64,000 nucleotides of DNA. Source: Variovorax jilinensis (lineage in GTDB: Bacteria > Pseudomonadota > Gammaproteobacteria > Burkholderiales > Burkholderiaceae_C). Positions 8,732 through 20,755 of the stretch are shown here, one piece after another; positions within the stretch are counted from its first letter, which is position 1, and every line of letters begins with the position of its first letter. The DNA lies in contig NZ_JASZYQ010000003.1 in the NCBI RefSeq assembly GCF_030316885.1, positions 62,001 to 126,000 on the forward strand, given 5' to 3'. The notes beneath the pieces were generated by a model that saw nothing but the letters and a program-made list of their open reading frames with translations, was not told where the DNA came from and ran no database searches. The translations under genes and the position numbers were made by a program.

Positions 8732-9265
8732 GTGCAGAGCAAGAAGTCCGGTGCCAAGCCGGCCCAGCGGGTGATCAAGAAGTACCCGAACCGACGGCTC
8801 TACGACACGGAAACCTCCAGCTACATCACGCTTGCCGAGATCAAGCAGCTGGTGATGGACAAGGCCTCGTTCGTGGTGCGCGACGCCAAGAGCGGCGACG
8901 ACCTCACGCGCAGCATCCTGCTGCAGGTGATCCTCGAGGAGGAAGCCGGCGGCGCGCCGATGTTCACCGAGGCCGTGCTCGCGAGCATCATCCGCTTCTA
9001 CGGCCAGACCATGCAGAGCTACATGGGGCCCTACCTCGAGAAGAACATCCAGGCGATGTCCGAGGTGCAGGCGCAGCTCAGCGAGAAGTCCGAGGGGCTG
9101 ACGCCCGAGATGTGGTCCAAGTTCATGGCCATGCAGTCGCCGATGCTGCAGGGCCTGATGGGCAACTACGTCGAACAGTCCAAGAACGTGTTCCTGCAGA
9201 TGCAGGAGCAGATGCAGAAGAACACCGAGCAGGTTCTCGGCGTTTTCGGGCTCAAACGGCCCTGA
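8732..9265 (+). CDS. phaR: Polyhydroxyalkanoate synthesis regulator PhaR
   Basis: A 177-residue PhaR. This repressor binds DNA and nascent PHB granules and derepresses phasin genes when polymer accumulates. The N-terminal DNA-binding domain is unmistakable (RVIKKYPNRRLYDTETSSYITL, residues about 13-34), followed by the PHB-accumulation regulatory domain (FTEAVLASIIRFYGQTMQ) and a methionine/glutamine-rich amphipathic C-terminus suited to granule binding. The start is GTG 8732, with AAGGAG at 8720-8725. No PHA synthase or phasin gene lies in the window, so its targets are elsewhere; bdhA at 860 is the only other PHB-related gene here. Confidence 0.95.
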   Translation: MQSKKSGAKPAQRVIKKYPNRRLYDTETSSYITLAEIKQLVMDKASFVVRDAKSGDDLTRSILLQVILEEEAGGAPMFTEAVLASIIRFYGQTMQSYMGPYLEKNIQAMSEVQAQLSEKSEGLTPEMWSKFMAMQSPMLQGLMGNYVEQSKNVFLQMQEQMQKNTEQVLGVFGLKRP

Positions 9266-9304
9266 TCGAGCCCTCCGGGCCGATAGCTGGGACAATAGGG
9301 GGAT

Positions 9305-10711
9305 ATGAGCGATGTTGTCTCCCCCGAACGAATTTCCCCGCCGGCCGCCCCCAAGGTCGGCTTCGTGAGCCTGGGCTGCCCCAAGGCCCTGACCGATTCC
9401 GAACTGATCCTGACCCGGCTGAGCGCCGAGGGCTATCAGACTTCCAAGACCTTCGAGGGCGCCGACCTGGTGATCGTCAACACCTGCGGCTTCATCGACG
9501 ACGCAGTCAAGGAAAGCCTGGACACCATCGGCGAGGCGCTGGCCGAGAACGGCCGCGTCATCGTCACGGGCTGCCTGGGCGCCAAGACCGGCGATGCCGG
9601 CGGCAACCTGGTGCGTCAGATGCATCCCAGCGTGCTGGCCGTCACCGGCCCCCATGCGACCCAGGAGGTGATGGACGCGGTCCACCTCAACCTGCCGAAG
9701 CCGCACGACCCCTTCATCGACCTGGTGCCGCAGGCCTTCGGCGTTGCCGGGCTCAAGCTCACGCCGCGCCACTACGCCTATCTCAAGATCAGCGAAGGCT
9801 GCAACCACCGCTGCACCTTCTGCATCATCCCGTCGATGCGGGGCGACCTGGTCTCGCGGCCGGTCGGCGACGTGCTGGCCGAGGCCAAGGCGCTCTTCGA
9901 GGGCGGCGTCAAGGAACTGCTGGTGATCAGCCAGGACACCTCGGCCTACGGCGTGGACGTCAAGTACCGCACCGGCTTCTGGGACGGCAAGCCGGTCAAG
10001 ACGCGCATGCTCGAGCTGGTGCGTACCCTGGGCGAGATCGCCGAGCCCTACGGCGCCTGGGTGCGGCTGCACTACGTCTATCCCTATCCGAGCGTCGACG
10101 AGGTGATTCCGCTGATGGCCAGCGGCCAGGTGCTGCCCTACCTCGACGTTCCGCTGCAGCACAGCCACCCCGACGTGCTGCGCCGCATGAAGCGTCCCGC
10201 CAGCGGCGAGCGCAACCTCGAGCGCATCGCGCGCTGGCGCGAGGTGTGCCCCGAGCTCGTGATTCGCAGCACCTTCATCGCCGGCTTTCCGGGCGAGACC
10301 GAGGGCGAGTTCGAGCACCTGCTGGACTTCATCCGCGAGGCCGGCATCGACCGCGCGGGCTGCTTCGCCTACAGCCCGGTGCAGGGCGCGACCGCCAACG
10401 ACATCCCGGGCATGCTGCCGGAGGCCGAGCGCGAGGCGCGCCGCGCGCGCTTCATGGAAGTCGCCGAGGCGGTTTCCATCGCCAAGCTGCGCCAGCGCAT
10501 CGGCGCCACGATGCAGGTGCTGGTCGATTCGGCGCCCGCGCTCGGCCGCAAGGGCGGCGTCGGGCGCAGCTACGCCGACGCACCCGAGATCGATGGCGTC
10601 GTGCGCCTGCTGCCACCCGAGAAGATCAGCAAGACGCTCAAGGTGGGCGAGTTCACGCGTGCGCGCATCGTCGGCGCCGAAGGGCATGACCTGATCGCCG
10701 TGCCGGTCTGA
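9305..10711 (+). CDS. rimO: Ribosomal protein S12 methylthiotransferase RimO
   Basis: A 468-residue radical-SAM methylthiotransferase that modifies the conserved aspartate of ribosomal protein S12. Order: N-terminal MTTase domain ([16 protein letters not shown], cysteines of the auxiliary cluster, [12 protein letters not shown]), radical-SAM core with C166-C170-C173 in [14 protein letters not shown], and a C-terminal TRAM domain. [10 protein letters not shown] and the [19 protein letters not shown] segment separate RimO from MiaB. GGGGGAT lies just before the ATG. It follows phaR by 39 bases and could share its transcript. Confidence 0.97.
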   Translation: MSDVVSPERISPPAAPKVGFVSLGCPKALTDSELILTRLSAEGYQTSKTFEGADLVIVNTCGFIDDAVKESLDTIGEALAENGRVIVTGCLGAKTGDAGGNLVRQMHPSVLAVTGPHATQEVMDAVHLNLPKPHDPFIDLVPQAFGVAGLKLTPRHYAYLKISEGCNHRCTFCIIPSMRGDLVSRPVGDVLAEAKALFEGGVKELLVISQDTSAYGVDVKYRTGFWDGKPVKTRMLELVRTLGEIAEPYGAWVRLHYVYPYPSVDEVIPLMASGQVLPYLDVPLQHSHPDVLRRMKRPASGERNLERIARWREVCPELVIRSTFIAGFPGETEGEFEHLLDFIREAGIDRAGCFAYSPVQGATANDIPGMLPEAEREARRARFMEVAEAVSIAKLRQRIGATMQVLVDSAPALGRKGGVGRSYADAPEIDGVVRLLPPEKISKTLKVGEFTRARIVGAEGHDLIAVPV

Positions 10712-10722
10712 GTCAGCACGCC

Positions 10723-11940
10723 GTGTCCGGACCCGCCAGCAACAGCGACGACCCGCTCGAGATCGCGCGCGATGTCGCACTGGTGCGGCGCATCAGCGCG
10801 GTGCCCTCGCTGCTGAAGCTCGTCTGCCAGAACACCGGCATGGGCTTCGCGGCCGTGGCGCGTGTCACCGACGGCACCTGGACGGCCTGCGCAGTGCAGG
10901 ACGACATCGAGTTCGGCCTTGCGCCCGGCGGCCAACTCGACGTGAAGACCACGCTGTGCCGAGAGGCGCGGGCTGCGCGCCAGCCCGTGGTGATCGACCA
11001 CGCAAGCCAGGACCCGGTCTACTTCGACCATCACACGCCCAGGCTCTACAACATCGAGAGCTACATCTCGGTGCCGATCCTGCGTCCCGGCGGCGACTAC
11101 TTCGGTAACCTGTGCGCGATCGATCCACGACCGCACGTCGTTTCCGATCCGCGCACCGTGACCATGTTCACCGTGTTCGCCGAACTGATCGGACTGCAGC
11201 TCGCGAGCGAAGATCACCAGGCCGAGGTCGAGAGCGCATTGGCCCTCGAACGCTCGACTGCCGAGCTGCGCGAGCAGTTCATCGCGGTGCTCGGCCACGA
11301 CCTGCGCAATCCGCTGGCGGCGGTTGGCGCCACGGCCGAGCTCATGGTGCGCAGCACCGGTGAGCCGCAGATGGTGAAGCTCGGCACGCGGCTGCGCGCC
11401 ACGGCGCGGCGCATGTCGAACCTGATCGACGACGTGCTCGACTTCGCACGCGGCCGCCTTGGTTCGGGCATGGGCATCGAGGCCGCCGAGGTTCCCGACC
11501 TGGCGCGGTCGATGCATGAAGTGGTGGCCGAGTTGCGCGAGGCGAATCCGCAGCGCGAGGTGGTCGAGCAGATCCGCATCGATCGTCCGGTGCACTGCGA
11601 CCGCGGGCGGCTGCAGCAGCTGCTGTCCAACCTGCTCGGCAATGCGCTGACCTATGGCGCGGCAGACCGTCCGGTCGCCGTGTCGGCCGGCTTCGAGGAC
11701 GACCGCTGGCTGGTGCTGTCCGTCGCCAACCAGGGTGAGCCGATCAGTCCCGCCAATCTGCCGCTGGTGTTCGAGCCTTACTGGCGACCTCATACGAGCA
11801 AGCCTGGCGGCGGCTTGGGCCTGGGCCTGTACATCTGTGCGCAGATCGCACGTGCGCATGGCGGCGAGCTGTGCGTCAGTTCGACCGTGGAGTCTGGTAC
11901 CGTCTTCACGGCGCGGCTGCCGATCGGCGTGACCCCCTGA
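10723..11940 (+). CDS. Soluble GAF-domain sensor histidine kinase
   Basis: A 405-residue cytoplasmic histidine kinase with no membrane segment. A GAF sensor domain spans roughly 20-165 (MGFAAVARVTDGTWTACAVQDD, SYISVPILRPGGDYFGNLCA). A HisKA domain follows with phospho-acceptor H192 in IAVLGHDLRNPLAAV, then a HATPase_c domain with the N-box LLSNLLGNAL and the G-box GGGLGLGLYI. The start is GTG 10723, 11 bases after rimO. No response regulator is adjacent, so it is an orphan kinase here. GAF domains of this type often bind small ligands, chromophores or haem; the signal is unknown. Confidence 0.9.
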   Translation: MSGPASNSDDPLEIARDVALVRRISAVPSLLKLVCQNTGMGFAAVARVTDGTWTACAVQDDIEFGLAPGGQLDVKTTLCREARAARQPVVIDHASQDPVYFDHHTPRLYNIESYISVPILRPGGDYFGNLCAIDPRPHVVSDPRTVTMFTVFAELIGLQLASEDHQAEVESALALERSTAELREQFIAVLGHDLRNPLAAVGATAELMVRSTGEPQMVKLGTRLRATARRMSNLIDDVLDFARGRLGSGMGIEAAEVPDLARSMHEVVAELREANPQREVVEQIRIDRPVHCDRGRLQQLLSNLLGNALTYGAADRPVAVSAGFEDDRWLVLSVANQGEPISPANLPLVFEPYWRPHTSKPGGGLGLGLYICAQIARAHGGELCVSSTVESGTVFTARLPIGVTP

Positions 11941-11993
11941 TTCCCGAAGCCATTGGCTTCGACGTCTGAACCTCATTCACTGGGAGCGATTCG

Positions 11994-12383
11994 ATGAAAT
12001 CCTGGCAATCCATTCTGGCTATCGGCTGCATGTCGATGGCCTTCGGTGCGGCAGCGCAGCCTGTGCCCGGCGGCCCGTGCCGCGCCAAGTACGACTCGAT
12101 CAGCGCCGAGATCGAGCAGGCGAAGGCCCATGATCAGAAGTACCGGCTGCGCGGCCTTCAGCGCGCGCAGAACGAAGTCGTGAATCATTGCCGCGACGAC
12201 AAGCTCGTGGCCGAGCACGGACGCAAGATTGCCAGGCAGGAGAAGGTGGTTGCCGAGCGCCAGCGGGAGCTGGCCGAGGCACAGCAGAAGGGCGCGAGCA
12301 AGGACAAGCTGGCGCGCCGCGCGAGCAAGCTCCAGGCGGCTCAGGACGAACTGCAGCGCCTCAAGGCGAGCGGTCCGGCTTGA
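11994..12383 (+). CDS. DUF1090 (YqjC-like) periplasmic protein
   Basis: A 129-residue exported protein of the DUF1090 family. A signal peptide ends at about residue 21 (GAAAQP). The mature part has the two family cysteines (GGPCRAKYDSI and VVNHCRDDKL) and a long charged helix (KIARQEKVVAERQRELAEAQQKG) very like E. coli YqjC, followed by a coiled coil to the C-terminus. GGGAG precedes the ATG. Its function is unknown; YqjC is associated with acid or envelope stress. It is convergent with a second, more divergent member of the same family at 12415. Confidence 0.87.
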   Translation: MKSWQSILAIGCMSMAFGAAAQPVPGGPCRAKYDSISAEIEQAKAHDQKYRLRGLQRAQNEVVNHCRDDKLVAEHGRKIARQEKVVAERQRELAEAQQKGASKDKLARRASKLQAAQDELQRLKASGPA

Positions 12384-12414
12384 CGACGACCTCCGGCACC
12401 GCCGCGCGCAAGCC

Positions 12415-12756
12415 TCAGGACTTCTGAGCCTTGAGCTTGCGGAGTTCGGCTTCGGCGCGCTCCAGCTCCAGGCGCAACTGCTGCACTTCCTGCTCCTGGC
12501 GCTTGATTCGCGTGGCCGGATCCTTGGCGGCCATGAGCGTTTCGCAATGCACGTGCAACACCGCCAGAGACTCTGTCAGCTGGCGGCGCCGCAGCATCTG
12601 GCCGCGCGCACGGGCATCGGAAATATCGCGCTCGAGCGCGGACTCCTGCGCCTGGCAGCTGGCGGCATCGGTCGGGTCCTGGGCCTGGGACTGGGCGAAG
12701 GAAGCGCTGGCAGAAGCAAGCAGTGCGATGGCCAGAAGGCCCTTGGGAATGCGCAT
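12415..12756 (-). CDS. Second DUF1090-like periplasmic protein
   Basis: A 113-residue exported coiled-coil protein resembling the neighbour at 11994. The signal peptide MRIPKGLLAIALLASASASFA ends near residue 21. The mature protein has two cysteines (AASCQAQ and VHCETL) and a charged helix (RIKRQEQEVQQLRLELERAEAEL) in the DUF1090 arrangement. The start is the ATG at 12756, which gives the signal peptide; the frame continues upstream to 12834 with non-signal residues. The two genes meet tail to tail with 31 bases between and look like diverged duplicates. Function unknown. Confidence 0.78.
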   Translation of the reverse strand: MRIPKGLLAIALLASASASFAQSQAQDPTDAASCQAQESALERDISDARARGQMLRRRQLTESLAVLHVHCETLMAAKDPATRIKRQEQEVQQLRLELERAEAELRKLKAQKS

Positions 12757-13196
12757 GAGATGTTGCCCGGCAGAAGAGGGTGGAAGAGATTGGCGTGCAT
12801 TCTGCACCGGAGGCGAAGGCATGCGCCAGCGCAACGAATTGGGGCCATGCGAAGCCCGTCGCAGGCCACCGCTGGCCGGTGATTGCGGGGGGCGCGTGTT
12901 AAGGTGCGGTCGGCGTCATGGCCGCTGAGCTGTCGCAATCCCGCGGCGTGTGAGGCGGCCTGCAAACCCAGTCAGACGAAGCCTGTTCCACCTTCCCGTA
13001 TCCGTGTCTCTGTCGATTCGATCGAACTCAGCCTCGAGGCTGCTGTCGGACGCAGTCCCTGCGTTCAGGGCGCCGTCCGTGGCATTTCAGCAGATCGGGT
13101 TTTCGTCGTGGCGCGGGGCGCGCACAATCCGCGTTGCCGCATCGCAGATGACGTGTGCAGCGAAGGGTGCAGTGAAGACAAGTGGGGCACAAACAG
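12757..13196. other. 440-base stretch with no supported gene
   Basis: Between the DUF1090-like gene and the tRNA-Leu terminator. Frames crossing it run through the tRNA or lack ribosome sites and family features. It presumably holds the promoter of the minus-strand DUF1090-like gene. I see no strong hairpin, repeat or known RNA in it. Confidence 0.5.
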
Positions 13197-13227
13197 AAAA
13201 CCCCGCCAAGTCGTTGACTTGTCGGGG
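13197..13227 (-). terminator. Rho-independent terminator of tRNA-Leu
   Basis: Read on the minus strand: CCCCG-A-CAAGTC, loop AAC, GACTTG-G-CGGGG, then TTTT. This is a 12-position stem with one A-G mismatch, lying just downstream of the tRNA-Leu gene. Confidence 0.85.
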
Positions 13228-13244
13228 TCTCTATGCTTTCGCCT

Positions 13245-13329
<85 letters not shown>

Positions 13330-13365
13330 CCACATGCTGCTTGGAGTGAATCCCTGCAGCAGGTT

Positions 13366-15759
<2,394 letters not shown>

Positions 15760-15785
15760 CGACGACAACGAGAAGGAGCAGACGC

Positions 15786-16547
15786 ATGAGTGCAGACAAG
15801 ACGAGCCGCATCGCGGTGGTCACGGGCGCCGGAAGCGGCATCGGTCGGGCGGCAGCGCTGGCCTTGCTCGGCGACGGCTGGAGCGTGGTGCTGGCCGGGC
15901 GCCGGCTCGAGCCCTTGCAACAGGTGGCGCAGGAATCGGGCGCGGGCGACCGCGCGCTTGCGGTGTCGACCAACGTCGCCGAGGCCGAATCGGTGCGCGC
16001 GCTGTTCGCCGCCGCGGTCGAGCGCTACGGCAGGGTCGACCTGCTGTTCAACAACGCGGGCGTCGGTAATCCGCCGGGCCCGTTCGAAGATTGGACGCCC
16101 GAGCAGTGGCAAGGCGTGGTCGACATCAACCTGACGGGCATGTTCTTCTGCATTCAGCAGGCCTTCCGCACGATGAAGGCGCAGACGCCACGCGGGGGGC
16201 GCATCATCAACAACGGCTCGATCTCGGCCACCACGCCGCGGCCGAACTCGATCGCCTACACCTCGACCAAGCATGCGGTGCAGGGGCTCACCAAGACCGC
16301 CTCGCTCGACGGTCGCAAGTACGACATCGCCGTGGGCCAGGTCGACGTCGGCAATGCCTTCACCGAACTGGCGGCACGCATGACCAAGGGCGTGCCGCAG
16401 GCGAGCGGAGAGATCGCGATCGAGCCCGTGATCGACGTCGCGATCGTCGGCCAGTCGGTGCTCTACATGGCGAACCTGCCGCTCGAGGCCAACGTGCTTT
16501 TCCACACGATCATGGCGACCAAGATGCCCTTCGTGGGCCGCGGCTGA
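15786..16547 (+). CDS. SDR-family oxidoreductase
   Basis: A 253-residue classical short-chain dehydrogenase with unknown substrate. The cofactor motif TGAGSGIG lies at 13-20, NNAG follows, and the catalytic residues are S145, Y158 and K162 (YTSTK). R32 in LAGRRLEPL just after the second strand is consistent with NADP(H). AAGGAGC precedes the ATG. It is 26 bases downstream of rnr on the same strand and may be read from the same transcript. It converges with the NAD(P)H-hydrate repair gene. Confidence 0.9.
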   Translation: MSADKTSRIAVVTGAGSGIGRAAALALLGDGWSVVLAGRRLEPLQQVAQESGAGDRALAVSTNVAEAESVRALFAAAVERYGRVDLLFNNAGVGNPPGPFEDWTPEQWQGVVDINLTGMFFCIQQAFRTMKAQTPRGGRIINNGSISATTPRPNSIAYTSTKHAVQGLTKTASLDGRKYDIAVGQVDVGNAFTELAARMTKGVPQASGEIAIEPVIDVAIVGQSVLYMANLPLEANVLFHTIMATKMPFVGRG

Positions 16548-16577
16548 GCGCGCTGCGCCCGACGGCGATTCGCCGAT

Positions 16578-18044
16578 TCAGTTGCAGGCGGCGCCGCCGC
16601 GTGCCAGCGCGCCGGCCGTGAGCGGCAGATCGGCCGGCCAGCGATCGGCCAGGTCGCCATGGCGCCAGACCGCCTCGCGTGCCGCGGCGGCGGCCGGCCG
16701 TCCCGCTGCCAGAGCGGCGCCGACCATGCCGGCCAGCACGTCGCCGGTGCCGGCCGTCGCCAGCCGAGCGTTGCCGCTGAGGTTGATCGCGGCGAGCTCG
16801 TCGGGCCCGGCGATCACCGTGCCGGATCCCTTCAGAACCACCACGGCACCGAAGCGCGCCACGAGGGCGGCCGCGGCCCCCAGGCGGTCGGCCTGGACTG
16901 CCGCGGTGTTCGTGCCTGAAAGTCGTGCGGCTTCGAGCGGATGCGGCGTGAGCACGGTCGCGAGGCCGTCGTCGCGGCGCGCCGTGAGCAGCGCCTGGAG
17001 CCCCGCATCGCGCGCGATCGCATTGAGCGCATCGGCATCCAGCACCAGCGAGCCGGCTTCGGCCAGCAGCCGCGGCAGCACGGCAGCGACCGCATCGCCG
17101 CCGCCGCAGCCGCACACCACGCTCAGCGCGCGCAGGTCCAACGCCGCCGGATCGCGAAGCATCAGCTCGGGCCGCATCGGATCGAGCGGCGGAACGTTGC
17201 GATCGAGCGGCGCGACGAAGACCCGGCCGGCACCCGCGGCCAGGGCTGCGCCGGCGGCGAGCAGGGCGGCGCCCGCCATGCCGGGCGCACCGCCGATCAC
17301 CGCGACGTCGCCGTAGCTTCCCTTGTGCGAAGACGCGCGACGCGCCGGATGGTCGGCCGCGCCATACAGCCGAGCGACGGGTCGCTGCGCGTGCGCGGCG
17401 CCGCCCAGGTCGTCGAACCACACCTCGCCGGCGGCATCGCGGCCCTGGGCCGTGAACAGGCCGGGCTTGAGCGCCAGCAGGCTCAGGCAGTAGCGCGGAG
17501 CGGCACCGGCCGCAGGCGGCGGTAGTTCGAAGGAGAGCGTGCCCGAGTCGGCGTGCAGGCCGGAGGGCGTGTCGACGCCGAGCAGCGGCGCGGGCGATCC
17601 GTGCATGCGCAGCAGCCACTCGCGCATCGTCCCCTCGGGCGCGCGGCGGGCGCCGATGCCCAGCAGCGCGTCGATGGCCAGGTCGTGCTGCGGTGGCGGG
17701 TCGCGCTCGAAGACCACGCCGGCGTCGAGAGCCCGCTGCAGCGAGGCCCGTGCATCTGCGGGCAGGCTGGCGTCGTCTCCGATGCGTGTGACCACGGGCG
17801 CGAAGCCGCGCAGCCTCAACTGCGCCGCTGCCTCGAAGCCGTCGCCGCCGTTGTTGCCGGGACCGCAGGCGATCCAGATGGTGCGGGCCCGGGGCGCCAC
17901 CGCCATGGCCAGCCGCGCGACCGCGAGGCCGGCGCGCTGCATCAGCGCATGGGGCGGCAGGGCGGCGGCGGCGGCCTGCTCGATGCGTCGCACGGCCGCG
18001 ATGTCGAAGAGGTCGGCGGTGGTGGCGGAATCGATGCGCTGCAT
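16578..18044 (-). CDS. nnrDE: Bifunctional NAD(P)H-hydrate epimerase / ADP-dependent dehydratase
   Basis: A 488-residue fusion that repairs hydrated NADH and NADPH. The N-terminal half (about 1-215) is the YjeF_N epimerase, with ACGPGNNGGDGFEAA and GVDTPSGLHADSG. The C-terminal half (about 235-488) is the ADP-dependent dehydratase of the ribokinase-like fold, with HKGSYGDVAVIGG, LTPHPLEAARL, VVLKGSGTVIAGPD and the signature NARLATAGTGDVLAGMVGA. Its length fits E. coli Nnr. It follows dadA on the minus strand after 21 bases. The metabolite-repair role is well established for the family. Confidence 0.95.
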   Translation of the reverse strand: MQRIDSATTADLFDIAAVRRIEQAAAAALPPHALMQRAGLAVARLAMAVAPRARTIWIACGPGNNGGDGFEAAAQLRLRGFAPVVTRIGDDASLPADARASLQRALDAGVVFERDPPPQHDLAIDALLGIGARRAPEGTMREWLLRMHGSPAPLLGVDTPSGLHADSGTLSFELPPPAAGAAPRYCLSLLALKPGLFTAQGRDAAGEVWFDDLGGAAHAQRPVARLYGAADHPARRASSHKGSYGDVAVIGGAPGMAGAALLAAGAALAAGAGRVFVAPLDRNVPPLDPMRPELMLRDPAALDLRALSVVCGCGGGDAVAAVLPRLLAEAGSLVLDADALNAIARDAGLQALLTARRDDGLATVLTPHPLEAARLSGTNTAAVQADRLGAAAALVARFGAVVVLKGSGTVIAGPDELAAINLSGNARLATAGTGDVLAGMVGAALAAGRPAAAAAREAVWRHGDLADRWPADLPLTAGALARGGAACN

Positions 18045-18065
18045 GGGGTCGGGCCGCCCGTCGGG

Positions 18066-19322
18066 TCAGTGTTGGCGCAGCCGTTCGACGCCGAGGCCTT
18101 CGAGGTCGATGCCGGCGTCATGGCCGCCGATCAGGTCGGCCAGCACGCGCGCACTGCCGCACGACAACGCCCAGCCGCTCGACCCATGGCCGAGGTTGAG
18201 CCAGACCCCCGGAACGCCGCTGGCGCCGAGCACCGGCGGGCCATCGGGCAGCATCGGACGCGCGCCCTTCCATTGCTGCACGCCCGAACGCAGCGTGACC
18301 GCACCCGGGTACCAGTCCTGCAGCACCTTGTAGAGCGTCTGCAGCGCCGCGCCGTGGATGTTGCCCGGCGTGCCGCCGAGCTCGGCGCTGCCGGCCACGC
18401 GCACGCGCAGGCCGAGGCGCGAGATGGCGACCTTGTAGCGCTCGTCCATCACGGCACTGCGCGGCGCGTTGAGCGGCTCGCGGATGTTGGCGCTGACCGA
18501 ATGGCCGTAAACCGGCGCGAGCGGGATGTGCAGCCCCAGCGGCTTCAGCAGGGCTGCCGAATCGACGCCCGCGCAGACCACCACGGCATCGAAGCGGTGC
18601 GCCTCGGAGCCTGCGGCCAGCGCGATCGAGGTCGGCGCCGCACGGCTCAGCGGTGCCAGGTCGCAGTTGAAGTGGAACTGTGCGCCCAGCGCCTCGGCCT
18701 CCCACTTGAGGAGCAGCGCGAACTGGCGGCAGTTGGCGACCTCGTCGTCGGGCAGATGGATGGCGCCGGCCAGCGCCGTATCGGCGTTGAGCGCGGGCTC
18801 GATCTTTCGCGCCTCGTCGGCGTCGATTTCCCGGAAGCTGGTGCCGGCGGCGCGCAGCAACTCGAGCCCCGCCTGCACCAGCTTCTTCTCGCGCCTGGAG
18901 CGCAGCAGCACGAGGTAGCCGTCGCTGCGCTCGTACTCGAGCTCGCAGGCCTCGGTGATCGCGTGCAGGCGGTTGCGGCTGTAGAAGGCCAGCCGCTGCA
19001 TGCGCGACCGGTTGGCTAGGTAGCTCTCGAGCTTGCAGGCGCGCTGCCAGCGCGCCATGAAGCCGAGGTCGCGCATGGACAGCGGCCAGCGCAGCTTGAC
19101 CGCGCCGTGCGTCGACAGCAGCGATCGCAGCACCTTGCCGCGCATGCCCGGACCGGCCCAGGGCGTCACGTAGCCTGGCGCAACGACGCCGGCATTGGCG
19201 AAACTCGATTCTTCGGCGGCGGCGCCGCGGCGCTCGAAAACGACGACCTCATGGCCATCCGAGGCCAGCTCCCAGGCAGTGGTGACGCCGATGATCCCGG
19301 CTCCCACGATCGCGATTTTCAT
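18066..19322 (-). CDS. dadA: D-amino acid dehydrogenase
   Basis: A 418-residue membrane-associated flavoprotein of the DadA family that oxidises D-amino acids to 2-oxo acids and feeds electrons to the respiratory chain. The N-terminal FAD site is clear (KIAIVGAGIIGVTTAWELASDGHEVVVFER), with GVVAPGYVTPWAGPGM typical of DadA. The C-terminal VWLNLGHGSSGWALSCGSARVLADLI closes the FAD domain. Length matches E. coli DadA. It lies between the amidase (65 bases upstream) and nnrDE on one strand. No alanine racemase (dadX) is adjacent. A close alternative is another amine or imino-acid dehydrogenase of the DAO family. Confidence 0.9.
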   Translation of the reverse strand: MKIAIVGAGIIGVTTAWELASDGHEVVVFERRGAAAEESSFANAGVVAPGYVTPWAGPGMRGKVLRSLLSTHGAVKLRWPLSMRDLGFMARWQRACKLESYLANRSRMQRLAFYSRNRLHAITEACELEYERSDGYLVLLRSRREKKLVQAGLELLRAAGTSFREIDADEARKIEPALNADTALAGAIHLPDDEVANCRQFALLLKWEAEALGAQFHFNCDLAPLSRAAPTSIALAAGSEAHRFDAVVVCAGVDSAALLKPLGLHIPLAPVYGHSVSANIREPLNAPRSAVMDERYKVAISRLGLRVRVAGSAELGGTPGNIHGAALQTLYKVLQDWYPGAVTLRSGVQQWKGARPMLPDGPPVLGASGVPGVWLNLGHGSSGWALSCGSARVLADLIGGHDAGIDLEGLGVERLRQH

Positions 19323-19387
19323 GCGGTTCTTTGACGGTGAAACAAGTGGCTCGGTGCCCGCCCAAGGCGCACCGATGCAGCCGCACT

Positions 19388-20707
19388 TTATAGCGCCTGT
19401 TCGATCAGCCCCGAGACGGCAAGCACCGTGTCGTCGTGCAGGGCGCCATGCCAGACCATGAGGCCGACCGGCAACTCCCCCGCCGCATGGCAGGGCAGGG
19501 AGAGCGCGCAGCCATCGAGCATGTTCACCACCGCGGGATTGCGCAGCAGCAGGCCGTTGACGCGGAAGAATGCCTCGTCGCGCGCTTCGCCGGGTGCCAC
19601 GCTGGCGATCGCGGGCGCGACGATCGGCACGGTCGGTGACAGCACCGCATCGAAGGGCTCGAGCGCATGCGTCATGCGCCCGATCCAGTCCCGCCGGGCC
19701 TTGACGAGATCGAGGTATTCGTGGGCCTTCATGCCCGCGCCCTTGAGGATGCGCTGCGCCACCCGAGGGTCGTAGCCGGCGCCACTGCGCTCCAGCAGCA
19801 GCCGGTGCCAGGCATAGGCCTCGGCCGCCGAGAAGCCGCCGGTGGCGTTGATCTGCGCCAGTTCGGACAGCGCCGGCAGATCGATCTGCTCGATCCGCGC
19901 GCCGGCCGCCGAGAGCTTGCCGAGCGCGCGCTCGAAGGCCCCCGCGACCACCGGGTCCAGGTCGTCCTGGAACAGCTGGCGCGCAACCGCGAGCCGGAAG
20001 CCGGACAGCGGCCGTGCATCGGGGACCACCTCGCGCGCAGCGAGGATCGCGTGCGCGGTCACCGCATCGCGCACCGAGCGCGTCATGGCGCAGACCGTGT
20101 CGAGCGTGGTCGAAAGCGGCAGGGCACCGTCCGCCGGCACCAGCCGCGCCGTGTTCTTGAAGCCGACGATGCCGTTCAGCGCAGCCGGGATGCGGATCGA
20201 GCCGCCGGTGTCGGAGCCGAGGCCGACGAAGGCCGCGCCGCTGGCCACCGAGATCGCGGCGCCGCTCGACGAGCCGCCAGGGATGCGTGGCGTCTCGGGA
20301 TCGGCCAGGTTGGTCGGCGTGCCGTGGTGCGGGTTGATGCCGACCCCCGAAAACGCGAACTCGGTCATGTTGGTGCGGCCCATCAGCGCGCCGCCGGCCG
20401 CGCGCAGGCGCGCCACGGCCACTGCGTCGGCCCTGGCGGCCGGGGCATGGGCCAGCACCACCGAGCCCGCGGGCGTCGGCTGCCCGGCGATGTCGAACAG
20501 GTCCTTGGCCGAGAAGGCGAGGCCGGCCAGCGGCTGGCCGGGGCCGGCCGCGGCCGCTTCAAGCCGGGCTTCGTCGAACAGCGTGCGCGTGAAGACGTGG
20601 TTGCAGGCCGGTGATTCGGCCGCGGTGATGCTGTGCGCCATTTCGGTGCGTGCGTCGGTGGTTCCGGAGCGCAGGGCGAGGCGGATGTCGTGCAGGTCGG
20701 AGCGCAT
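19388..20707 (-). CDS. Amidase-signature family hydrolase
   Basis: A 439-residue amidase-signature enzyme. The catalytic triad is visible: K68 in LAFSAKDLFDIAGQPT, the cis-serine S146 in PGGSSSGAAISVASG, and the nucleophile S170 in GSDTGGSIRIPA, with the usual spacing. The start is the ATG at 20707; the frame continues to 20914, but those residues lie in the rpsB leader region and are not family-like. GatA is unlikely because gatB and gatC are absent and the C-terminus differs. It is the first gene of a minus-strand group with dadA and nnrDE, so release of an amine or amino acid is possible, but the substrate is unknown. Confidence 0.9.
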   Translation of the reverse strand: MRSDLHDIRLALRSGTTDARTEMAHSITAAESPACNHVFTRTLFDEARLEAAAAGPGQPLAGLAFSAKDLFDIAGQPTPAGSVVLAHAPAARADAVAVARLRAAGGALMGRTNMTEFAFSGVGINPHHGTPTNLADPETPRIPGGSSSGAAISVASGAAFVGLGSDTGGSIRIPAALNGIVGFKNTARLVPADGALPLSTTLDTVCAMTRSVRDAVTAHAILAAREVVPDARPLSGFRLAVARQLFQDDLDPVVAGAFERALGKLSAAGARIEQIDLPALSELAQINATGGFSAAEAYAWHRLLLERSGAGYDPRVAQRILKGAGMKAHEYLDLVKARRDWIGRMTHALEPFDAVLSPTVPIVAPAIASVAPGEARDEAFFRVNGLLLRNPAVVNMLDGCALSLPCHAAGELPVGLMVWHGALHDDTVLAVSGLIEQAL

Positions 20708-20755
20708 GGGATGGGCGGGGCGGTGGGTGGGAAGGGCGAGGAGAGAGGCCTTGCG

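Noticed and set aside
8276..10780. 834-codon minus-strand frame across phaR and rimO
   Set aside because: Runs through three real genes on the opposite strand with no plausible start or motif.
19388..20707. Amidase as GatA of the tRNA amidotransferase
   Set aside because: No gatB or gatC nearby, and the flanking genes are catabolic; the amidase signature alone does not define GatA.
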